From Clostridiales bacterium (GTDB lineage Bacteria > Bacillota > Clostridia > Oscillospirales > Oscillospiraceae): DNA of 13,888 nucleotides. The stretch covers positions 1 to 13,888 of the forward strand of contig SFHQ01000039.1 in the NCBI GenBank assembly GCA_004556345.1, in the 5' to 3' direction. Positions within the stretch are counted from its first letter, which is position 1. Every line of letters begins with the position of its first letter. The notes below the pieces were generated by a model. That model searched no databases. It was not told the DNA's origin and saw only the letters and a program-made list of their open reading frames with translations. A program made the position numbers and the translations under genes. Below, one piece after another: positions 7,865-13,375 of the stretch.

Positions 7865-7974
7865 ATTTTTAACTCACCGTCCATCCATAAGAGAATCGTT
7901 TCCAAAGCAAATACAGCGGCGATGGCTACTCGTTTGCGTTTTATGGGAAAGCCTCTTTTGCGTTGCACTTCCAT
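7861..7974 (-). CDS. Possible 37-residue leader peptide or signal-peptide relic
   Basis: ATG 7974 opens 37 codons ending in TGA 7863-7861, which overlaps ATG 7864 of the next gene. The product starts MEVQRKRG, then 'PIKRKRVAIAAVFALE' and 'ETILLW': a cationic start followed by a hydrophobic stretch. Codons from 7944 onward (ATA AAA CGC AAA CGA) align with the ATG AAA CGA AAA start of the downstream SLH gene in the duplicated block, with ATG changed to ATA. It may therefore be the remnant of a deleted SLH-type signal peptide, or a translated leader coupled to the 162-residue gene. The ribosome binding site is weak, so translation is uncertain. Confidence 0.35.
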   Translation of the reverse strand: MEVQRKRGFPIKRKRVAIAAVFALETILLWMDGELKI

Positions 7975-8043
7975 TCGTTCTTTTGATTTAAGAATTTTTC
8001 ATCGTCATTATAGCCGATTTTATGAATAATTTCAATCATTTTT
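7937..8043 (-). repeat. Duplicated promoter/leader block, copy B
   Basis: Second copy of the block at 7230-7337, about 707 bp away in the same orientation. Promoter elements are retained and the -10 is closer to consensus, but the Shine-Dalgarno is degraded (AAGAGG for AAGGAGG) and the equivalent start codon is ATA. Confidence 0.8.
8007..8035 (-). promoter_or_regulatory. Promoter of the 162-residue gene (copy B)
   Basis: On the minus strand -35 TTGAAA (8035-8030), 17-bp spacer, -10 TATAAT (8012-8007). The inverted repeat over the -35 seen in copy A is kept with one mismatch (AATAATT-TC-AATCATT). The leader to ATG 7864 is long, about 135 nt. Confidence 0.82.
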
Positions 8044-8070
8044 CAGGCGAATTTATAATAAATGATAGAA

Positions 8071-8101
8071 AAGAAGGGCATCTTTGACGGATACCCTTCT
8101 T
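8071..8101 (-). terminator. Terminator of the sensor/radical SAM operon
   Basis: AAGAAGGG (8071-8078) pairs with CCCTTCTT (8094-8101), extended by ATC/GAT after one mismatch, with a 7-nt loop. On the minus strand the stem ends in a U-rich tract (UUCUUUUC). It lies 43 bp after the stop of the 44-residue gene and just upstream of promoter copy B. Confidence 0.75.
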
Positions 8102-8143
8102 AATAATAAAAATTGATGCAGTGGTAAATTTGACCTGATACAC

Positions 8144-8278
8144 TTATTCTTCCAACGCTTTCTTCAAGTCTTCCATCCTGGTATACCCCTTCACATTGGG
8201 GTCTCTGGCAATGCGTTTGGCTTCCTTCATGGCGTCCAGGGTGGCTTGGTTGTAGGTGGGAGTGGAAATGGAGTCCAT
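8144..8278 (-). CDS. 44-residue protein resembling the C-terminal part of a RelB/DinJ antitoxin
   Basis: ATG 8278 to TAA 8144, 24 nt after the radical SAM stop and before the operon terminator, so probably the last gene of the operon. The product contains 'EAKRIARDPNVKGY' and ends 'MEDLKKALEE'. From memory this matches the C-terminal, toxin-binding tail of RelB/DinJ-family antitoxins of gut Firmicutes. The N-terminal ribbon-helix-helix DNA-binding part is absent and no RelE/YafQ toxin is adjacent. It is either a decayed antitoxin or a stand-alone antitoxin-like peptide. The Shine-Dalgarno is weak (AAAGGT, 11 nt upstream). It is highly charged, without Cys or a membrane segment, which argues against a lantibiotic- or sactipeptide-like precursor despite the neighbouring radical SAM gene. 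Confidence 0.6.
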   Translation of the reverse strand: MDSISTPTYNQATLDAMKEAKRIARDPNVKGYTRMEDLKKALEE

Positions 8279-8302
8279 TCTGTCACACGACCTTTCTTTT
8301 TC

Positions 8303-8917
8303 TCACCCGGCGAAGGGGCGCACGCGGAAGATGGCGCCGAGGCTTTCGGCCAGGTGGCGGCAGGCTTCGATCTCCTGGGGTGTTTTTTCGTAGTCCACGA
8401 TGGAGACCATGACCTTGGGGACGTAGTTTTGGGCGTCCCGCACGAAGTCCAGCATAGCCTGCCAGGCGGCTTCGCCTGCGCCGGGGCGGGTGATGGCGAG
8501 GTAATCGGCCGCGTTGGAGGCGTTGAGGGAGACGGACACCGCGTCCAGCCGGCCTTGCAGCTCCGGCGTCACGTCCCGGTGGCAGATGAGGCTGGCGTGG
8601 CCGTTGGTGTTCAGGCGGATGGGCGGCAGGTCGGGGCGGTGGGCGGCGTGGAGCCGGTCGCAGATCCAGAGCAGGTCATCCAGCCGGCACGTCGGCTCCC
8701 CGTAGCCGCAGAAGACGATCTCGGCGTATTGGGTCAGGTCCTGGCCCAAAATTTCCGCCAGCACGTCCTCTTTCTTCGGCTCCTCCTGGAGCCACAGCCC
8801 ACCCAGGGACGAGTCTGCCTGGTCCCGGATGCAGAACACGCACCGGCAGTCGCAGCGGTTGGTGAGGTTGATGTATAAGCTGCCATAGTAATCATAGGTA
8901 ATGATGTCACCGGTCAT
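8303..8917 (-). CDS. Radical SAM protein, TatD-family-associated type
   Basis: 204 residues; a cytoplasmic radical SAM enzyme of unknown substrate. Cys22, Cys26 and Cys29 form the CX3CX2C cluster-binding motif ('NLTNRCDCRCVFC'), with a fourth Cys at 24. 'FCGYGEPTCR' is the SAM-binding GEP region; 'IRLNTNGHA' and 'SVSLNASNAADYLAITRPG' follow as in the short family often encoded beside tatD (TIGR04038 in my recollection). Its length is complete for that short group, with no extra Fe-S (SPASM) domain. The ATG at 8917 overlaps the kinase stop by 11 nt, with GGAGG 9 nt upstream, so translation is coupled to the kinase. No tatD is in the window; the partner here is a sensor kinase operon. Family fit is good, function unknown. 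Confidence 0.88.
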   Translation of the reverse strand: MTGDIITYDYYGSLYINLTNRCDCRCVFCIRDQADSSLGGLWLQEEPKKEDVLAEILGQDLTQYAEIVFCGYGEPTCRLDDLLWICDRLHAAHRPDLPPIRLNTNGHASLICHRDVTPELQGRLDAVSVSLNASNAADYLAITRPGAGEAAWQAMLDFVRDAQNYVPKVMVSIVDYEKTPQEIEACRHLAESLGAIFRVRPFAG

Positions 8918-11141
8918 TGGGAACGTCCTCCTTTTGAGATGGGGTGGGGTCGGCGCAGGGGTCGTGGTTGGTCTGCACCAGGATGGTCTGCTTGACCTTG
9001 TCGATCTGGAGGGGTTTGGCTAGGTGTGCGTTCATCCCGGCGGCGAAGCAGCGCTGGGCATCCTCCTCAAAGGCGTTGGCCGTCATGGCCAGGATGGGGA
9101 TGGTCTTGGCGTCCGGCCGGTCCATGGCCCGAATGGCCTTCGTGGCGGTGAGGCCGTCCATCACCGGCATCATAATGTCCATGAGGATGGCGTCGAAGGT
9201 GCCCGCCGGGTGGGTCCGGAAGGCCTCGACGGCCTCCTGCCCGTCGCTGACGATGGTGAGCGTGGCCCCCTCGTCGGAGAGGGAGATGCGCACGATCTCG
9301 GCGTTGAGCTCGTTGTCGTCGGCCAGCAGCAGGTGCAGGCCCCGGAGGCTGGCCGTGGGGTCCGAGGGCGGGGGCGCCGCCACCGCCTGCTCCGAGACGG
9401 CAAAGGGCAGCGTGATGACGAAGGTGGAGCCGACGCCCTCGGTGCTGCTGATCTCGATGGTCCCGTGCATCTTTTCCACCAGGTTCTGGACGATGGTCAT
9501 GCCCAGACCGGTGCCCTTTCGGTCGGCAACGTTTTCCTGGGAGAAGGGATCGAAGATATGCTCCAGAAACGCCTCGCTCATGCCGATGCCGGTGTCGGAA
9601 ATGGTCCAGCGATAGGTCACCACCTGGTTTTTCATCCCCAGGCATTGGAAGCGCGTGGTGATGCGTCCCCCCACCCGGTTGTATTTGATGCAGTTGGTGT
9701 AGATGTTCAGCAGGATCTGCCGCAGGTGGAGGGGGCTGCCGTAGACGTAGGGCAGCTCCATGGGGTCCGAGCGCTCGTCGCGGACCATGGTGATGCCGGA
9801 CTCAGCGGCCCGCTGCTCGATGATGGTGAAGACATCCGAGGTCAGCGTTTCCAGGTCCAGAGGTTCTCTGGCCAGCACGATCTCTCCGCTCTCCAGCTGG
9901 CTCATCTCTAAGATGTCGTTGATGAGGGCCAGGAGATGGTCCGCCGCCACCCGCATTTTTTCCCGGTTGGCGCTGAGGAGGGCGGTGTCGTCCGGGTGGG
10001 CAGCATCGATCTGTAACAGGCCGAGGATGCCGTTGAGGGGCGTGCGGATGTCGTGGCTCATGTGGGAGAGGAAGCTGGTCTTGGCGGCGTTGGCCCGGTC
10101 AGCCTGGTCCACGGCGCGGATGAGCTGTTCATTTTTCTCCCGGAGGTTGTTGGCATGCTTGATCTGTGCCTGGATCTGCTCATCGTGGTAAACCTGGGCC
10201 GTTCTCCAGCGGACGGCATTGGTGACGGCTAAGAGGATCAGGTAGGCCACCAGGGCATACACCATCGTCCGAGGGGTGCTGCGGAAAACGGTCTGCTCCG
10301 GCAGGAAGGCGTAGACGTAGCAGTCTCGCCCCCGCTCCATCAGGCCGAGGTAGCGGGCGAAGGTGCCGTCGCCCTGCTTGGCCTGGACCAGCTTGTCGCT
10401 GACCCCCTCGGCCTTGATCTTCCGCAGGATCTCCAGGTCATCGGTGCTGGAGCCGATGAGGGCAGGGTCGTTGCTGGCAATGATGTCGCTGCCGTTGCTG
10501 ACCACGATGATCCCGTTGTTCTCCTGGTCGTAGCCGGAGAGCATGGAAGTGATGGACAGGCTGAAGGAATCCATGTATTCCACCGTCGTGTGGTAATAGG
10601 CCACGACCAGCCCCGCCTGGTCCTGGCGGCGGGCGGCGGTCAGGTCCACCTCGCTGCCGTCCTCGCAGTAAAAGCGGGCGGCGTAGCGTTTTTCCGGGTA
10701 GGAGACCGTGTCCCGCAAGGCGGGGGAGGCCAGGTAGTCCGCCAGATCGGCCGGGGCCTGACCCTCGGCGTGGTATTGGGCCAGGATCTCCCCCTGGGGG
10801 TCCAGCAGGAGGACGCCGGAAACGTAGGCGTTTTCCGCGCAGCGCTGTAAGGCGGTCTCGTCTGCCGCCGTGTTGCTCTCTGCCAGCTGGTGGACGATCT
10901 GCTTGCAGCTTTCCGTCATCCGCATGAGGCTTTTCGTCTCGGAAGCCAGCTGGATGCGGGCGTAGTGGTTGCACTGCTCTTTGACGTAGCTGGTGGTGTT
11001 GGAGAGGGTGCTCTGGATGTTTGCCATATTGGACTTGGTCGCGGCCACGAAGGCCCCGATCAGCACGGCCAGACCGATCAGCACCAGGAGCAGGGACTGG
11101 TGCTTGGCGGCGAACTGGGTCAGGGGATGCTTGGGCTTCAT
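8907..11141 (-). CDS. Membrane hybrid sensor histidine kinase (HisKA-HATPase-receiver)
   Basis: 744 residues. TM1 about 17-34, an extracytoplasmic Cache-like sensor region about 35-290, TM2 about 292-312, a coiled coil about 315-352. HisKA has phospho-acceptor His363 in 'SHDIRTPLNG'. The HATPase domain has the N box at Asn483, G1 'DTGIGM' (516-521) and G2 'GTGLGM' (543-548). A C-terminal receiver follows (about 602-722) with acidic Asp608/Asp609, phospho-acceptor Asp655 in 'LMDIMMP', Thr687 and Lys709. No HPt or DNA-binding domain follows, so output must pass to another protein or the receiver acts as a phosphate sink. The start overlaps the stop of the solute-binding lipoprotein gene by 4 nt (ATGA), with GGAGG just upstream. 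The arrangement suggests the lipoprotein supplies ligand recognition in trans, the role that fused solute-binding domains play in BvgS/EvgS-type kinases. Confidence 0.95.
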   Translation of the reverse strand: MKPKHPLTQFAAKHQSLLLVLIGLAVLIGAFVAATKSNMANIQSTLSNTTSYVKEQCNHYARIQLASETKSLMRMTESCKQIVHQLAESNTAADETALQRCAENAYVSGVLLLDPQGEILAQYHAEGQAPADLADYLASPALRDTVSYPEKRYAARFYCEDGSEVDLTAARRQDQAGLVVAYYHTTVEYMDSFSLSITSMLSGYDQENNGIIVVSNGSDIIASNDPALIGSSTDDLEILRKIKAEGVSDKLVQAKQGDGTFARYLGLMERGRDCYVYAFLPEQTVFRSTPRTMVYALVAYLILLAVTNAVRWRTAQVYHDEQIQAQIKHANNLREKNEQLIRAVDQADRANAAKTSFLSHMSHDIRTPLNGILGLLQIDAAHPDDTALLSANREKMRVAADHLLALINDILEMSQLESGEIVLAREPLDLETLTSDVFTIIEQRAAESGITMVRDERSDPMELPYVYGSPLHLRQILLNIYTNCIKYNRVGGRITTRFQCLGMKNQVVTYRWTISDTGIGMSEAFLEHIFDPFSQENVADRKGTGLGMTIVQNLVEKMHGTIEISSTEGVGSTFVITLPFAVSEQAVAAPPPSDPTASLRGLHLLLADDNELNAEIVRISLSDEGATLTIVSDGQEAVEAFRTHPAGTFDAILMDIMMPVMDGLTATKAIRAMDRPDAKTIPILAMTANAFEEDAQRCFAAGMNAHLAKPLQIDKVKQTILVQTNHDPCADPTPSQKEDVPNDR

Positions 11142-11998
11142 GGCGTCACCTCCAAGAGGCGTTGTGGCTCGTCCAGATACCGCCCGACGATCTGTTCCAG
11201 ACTCCCGTCGGCCCGCATCTCCTCAAAGGTCCGGGAGAGTTCCTTGTCCAAGCCTCGCTGGTCCGTGCGGGCGAAGGCCACGACCAGCCCCACCGTCAGC
11301 AAGGGCTCGTCCAGGATGCGGTAGTCCAGGCTGTAGTCGGACATACATTGCAGGATGGCGGTCTCGTGGGCCGCGAGGGCGTCGGCGTAGCCCTTGCTGA
11401 GGTAGGGATAGATCAGCTCCCGGTCTTGCAGGGAAAAGACCTCCGCCACGCGGGGGATGCGCGGGTCCGTGTGGGCAAGGAAAAGCTCTTCGGGCTTGGT
11501 GGTGCTCTGCACGGCCACCCGTTTCCCCGCCAGGTCAGCCAGCGTTTGTATGTCGCTGTCCTGCCGCACGGCCACTACCTGGCGGCTGTATAGGTATGGC
11601 TCAGTCCAGAGGTACTGGTCCTCCCGGCCGTCGATGGAAAAGCTGCCCCAGATGCAGTCGATCTCCCCGCGCTCCACCAGGTCCTTTTTGTCCTCCCAGT
11701 CGATGGTGACGAACATGGCCTGGTAGCCCATGCGGCGAAATGCCTCCTTGGCCAGGTCCACGTCGATGCCGGTGGGCTGGCCGTTGGCGTCCTCGTAGTG
11801 AAAGGGCGGGTAGTTGTCGCTGCCCACCAGGATCACGGGCAGGTCGCTGTGGGGCGCAGTCTCGGTCTCTGTCTGCCCGCCGCAGCTGCCCAGCGCCAGC
11901 ACCAAGCAGCACACCGCCCCCAGCACCAGCCCCGCCCGCAGGACGCGGAAGAGAGGAGACCGGCAGGGCAGGCGTCTCTCGAAAAATTTATGCTTCAT
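11138..11998 (-). CDS. Family-3 solute-binding lipoprotein, probable ligand sensor for the kinase
   Basis: 286 residues from ATG 11998, seven nt after AGGAG; a TTG two codons earlier is less likely. The lipoprotein signal ends in LALGSC with lipidated Cys39. The mature part is a complete SBP family 3 (amino-acid-binding, PF00497-like) fold: 'LVGSDNYPPFHYEDANGQPT' near its start, 'GIDVDLAKEAFRRMGY', 'DCIWGSFSIDGREDQYLWTEPY', 'LAGKRVAVQSTTKPE', and a closing 'FEEMRADGSLEQIVGRYL'. Such proteins bind polar amino acids outside the membrane and normally serve ABC importers. Here there is no permease or ATPase gene. The stop overlaps the kinase start by 4 nt, so the two are co-translated. I infer a sensory rather than transport role; an unlinked importer cannot be excluded. 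Confidence 0.92.
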   Translation of the reverse strand: MKHKFFERRLPCRSPLFRVLRAGLVLGAVCCLVLALGSCGGQTETETAPHSDLPVILVGSDNYPPFHYEDANGQPTGIDVDLAKEAFRRMGYQAMFVTIDWEDKKDLVERGEIDCIWGSFSIDGREDQYLWTEPYLYSRQVVAVRQDSDIQTLADLAGKRVAVQSTTKPEELFLAHTDPRIPRVAEVFSLQDRELIYPYLSKGYADALAAHETAILQCMSDYSLDYRILDEPLLTVGLVVAFARTDQRGLDKELSRTFEEMRADGSLEQIVGRYLDEPQRLLEVTP

Positions 11999-12053
11999 AG
12001 GCAAGCTCCTGGTTCAAACATACTGGGTGAAACCGTGAGGAATTGATAAAAAA

Positions 12054-12082
12054 AGGATAGCATACTCCCACCCTGTTTTCAA
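12054..12082 (-). promoter_or_regulatory. Promoter of the SBP-kinase-radical SAM operon
   Basis: On the minus strand -35 TTGAAA (12082-12077), 17-bp spacer, -10 TATCCT (12059-12054) preceded by TGC (extended -10). It gives a leader of about 50 nt. An 8-codon ORF in that leader (ATG 12021) ends over the ATG of the lipoprotein gene but has no Shine-Dalgarno. Confidence 0.7.
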
Positions 12083-12110
12083 GCGCAGGAACCCCCAGAA
12101 ATCGACAGCA

Positions 12111-12136
12111 CCCCCGGCAGGGAAACCTGCCGGGGG
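12111..12136 (-). terminator. Probable terminator hairpin after the Cys-rich gene
   Basis: CCCCCGGCAGG (12111-12121) pairs perfectly with 12126-12136 around a 4-nt loop, 16 nt after the stop codon. It shares the CCCCCGGCAG core of the thiolase terminator but lacks a U tract on either strand, so it may be weak or factor-assisted. Confidence 0.6.
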
Positions 12137-12152
12137 AACCATCAGGACGAGG

Positions 12153-13070
12153 TCAGCGGCAGCAGCTGGAGCTGGCGGCGGGGGCCTCTTCTTCGGTCAT
12201 GCCGGGGAGGGTGCTGGGCGGGAAGAACTCGCCCACGGGGAAACGGATCTGGCGGAAGATCTCGCAGGGATCTTCGTCGCCCTCCTCGTCGCCTCCGGCG
12301 CACTCGCGGGTGGGCATGCAGTAATCGTACATGGGGATAAGCAACTGGGAGTCCCGCTCCAGGCGGACCATGGAGAACTGCCCCAGGGTGACGTACAGCC
12401 GGCGGCAGCCGCCGTCAAAGGCCAGGTCACAGTCGAAGCAGGCGCTGATGCAGGCGGGGATCTCGGTCAGCTCGTTCTCCGCGCAGCACCCGCAGGGAGG
12501 TGGAGGGGGCGGACAAGGCCCGCAAGGACCGCCAGGGGGCGGGCAGGGGGGCGGACAGACCAGATCGCAGGGGTCCAGCAGCTTCAGGTTCAGCACGATG
12601 GGGTCCACGGCCTCCACCACGGCCTCTGGCAGGTTGCTCCGGCCCAGGACCTGGCAGTCCGCTCCATCGGGGTAATAGCGGGAGGAGAAAATTTTTGCGC
12701 TGCCTTCACTGCCGAAGAGCAGCACCCGCTTGTCGAACACGGCCAGCCCGCAGATCTCCGCCGGGCGGGAGCCGCCGACAAAGGCCTCGGCGGTGATGCG
12801 GTAGTAGTAGCGGATGTCCACGCTGTAAAAGCCCCGGTTGTAGCTGGCGGGCTCTACGTCGATGTACGCCTGCAACAGCTCGGCCCGGCCCCCGCGGACG
12901 CTGAGGGCGCGGTCGATCACAGCCTGGGAGGCACGGGTGGGGTAGACCCGCAGGTCCTCGATGCAGTCCTTATCCCGGCAGCTGTCGTAGATCTTCTTGG
13001 TGTGGATACAAACGGCTTCCCGGATGCCGCAGCTGTCCTGCACGGGTCCGGGTACGACCCTTTCGTTCAT
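12153..13070 (-). CDS. Cysteine/proline-rich protein of Clostridia type, possible spore-surface protein
   Basis: 305 residues from ATG 13070 (MNERVVPGP), chosen for AAAGGAGG just upstream; the frame is open for 60 more codons but has no ribosome site there. The N-terminal part contains 'CIHTKKIYDSCRDKDCIEDL', then 'YIDVEPASYNRGFYSVDIRY' and 'GLAVFDKRVLLFGSEGSAKI', a conserved pattern I associate with uncharacterised Clostridia proteins. Residues 168-196 are a low-complexity Cys-Pro-Gly segment (CPPPC, GPCGPC, PPPPPPCGCC). A second Cys-rich region (207-222) follows, then an acidic stretch (259-270) and a Ser-Ser-Cys-Cys-Arg end. There is no signal peptide or TM. Abundant Cys together with the possible mother-cell promoter suggests a cross-linked spore coat or exosporium component; this is inference, and the protein is otherwise unassigned. 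Confidence 0.82.
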   Translation of the reverse strand: MNERVVPGPVQDSCGIREAVCIHTKKIYDSCRDKDCIEDLRVYPTRASQAVIDRALSVRGGRAELLQAYIDVEPASYNRGFYSVDIRYYYRITAEAFVGGSRPAEICGLAVFDKRVLLFGSEGSAKIFSSRYYPDGADCQVLGRSNLPEAVVEAVDPIVLNLKLLDPCDLVCPPPCPPPGGPCGPCPPPPPPCGCCAENELTEIPACISACFDCDLAFDGGCRRLYVTLGQFSMVRLERDSQLLIPMYDYCMPTRECAGGDEEGDEDPCEIFRQIRFPVGEFFPPSTLPGMTEEEAPAASSSCCR

Positions 13071-13143
13071 AGTGATTGACCTCCTTTTGGATCTCATCAG
13101 ACCGGCGCAGCCGCAGACACGGGTCTCCGGCGCCTGGTACCCC

Positions 13144-13169
13144 ATTCTATGCCGGGGCCGGGCAGGGGT
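13144..13169 (-). promoter_or_regulatory. Possible mother-cell sigma (SigK/SigE-like) promoter
   Basis: On the minus strand CATAGAAT (13151-13144) resembles the -10 of Bacillus SigE/SigK promoters (CATAnnnT). AC (13169-13168) lies 16 bp upstream, the SigK-like -35 and spacing. I see no good sigma-A match before this gene. These are short motifs, so the evidence is weak. Confidence 0.35.
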
Positions 13170-13212
13170 TCCTTTGGGACAGGGGCAGACAGAAGCAGAC
13201 AAAACTTTTCTC

Positions 13213-13241
13213 TTGCCTTTTGGCTTGGGCTGTGCTATACT
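13213..13241 (+). promoter_or_regulatory. Promoter of tRNA-Gly
   Basis: TTGCCT (13213-13218), 17-bp spacer, TATACT (13236-13241) preceded by TGC. It ends 22 bp before the tRNA 5' end. Confidence 0.82.
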
Positions 13242-13263
13242 AAAAAACACTGAAAGTGAACAT

Positions 13264-13337
13264 GCAGGTATAGTTCATCGGTAGAACGCAAGCTTCCCAA
13301 GCTTGATAGGAGGGTTCGACTCCCTTTACCTGCTCCA
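13264..13337 (+). tRNA. tRNA-Gly (anticodon CCC)
   Basis: 74 nt including an encoded CCA. Acceptor GCAGGTA pairs with TACCTGC and the discriminator is T. D stem GTTC/GAAC with GG in the loop. Anticodon stem CAAGC/GCTTG with loop TTCCCAA, giving anticodon CCC, which reads GGG. T arm has the TTCGA loop and a stem with one G-U pair. All stems close fully. It is the only plus-strand gene here and has its own promoter and terminator. Confidence 0.96.
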
Positions 13338-13340
13338 AAA

Positions 13341-13375
13341 GCGAGAGCATCTGATCGTAGATGCTCTCGCTTTTT
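13341..13375 (+). terminator. Bidirectional terminator between tRNA-Gly and the COG2865-type gene
   Basis: GCGAGAGCATCT (13341-13352) pairs perfectly with 13359-13370 around a 6-nt loop, followed by TTTTT (13371-13375) on the plus strand. Four A residues on the other side (13337-13340) give a U tract for the minus strand, so it can end transcription of both converging genes. Confidence 0.93.

Noticed and set aside
4955..8029. A plus-strand frame open for 1024 codons across three minus-strand genes
   Set aside because: It is antisense to two membrane or secreted proteins and an SLH protein with clear signal sequences and ribosome sites, and it runs through their promoters and terminator. The product has no recognisable domain. 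GC-rich codons on the other strand explain the lack of stops.
8144..8917. Radical SAM plus short peptide read as a RiPP maturation pair
   Set aside because: The 44-residue protein lacks Cys, a leader/core pattern or Gly-rich cleavage site and matches an antitoxin tail; the radical SAM protein lacks a SPASM or RRE domain.
11995..12021. Eight-codon ORF in the leader of the lipoprotein gene ending over its start codon
   Set aside because: It has no Shine-Dalgarno and is short enough to occur by chance; AGGAG sits correctly for the lipoprotein ATG itself.
13071..13250. Extra 60 N-terminal codons on the Cys-rich protein
   Set aside because: The open frame covers the promoter-like region and has no ribosome site at its start, while GGAGG is well placed for ATG 13070.
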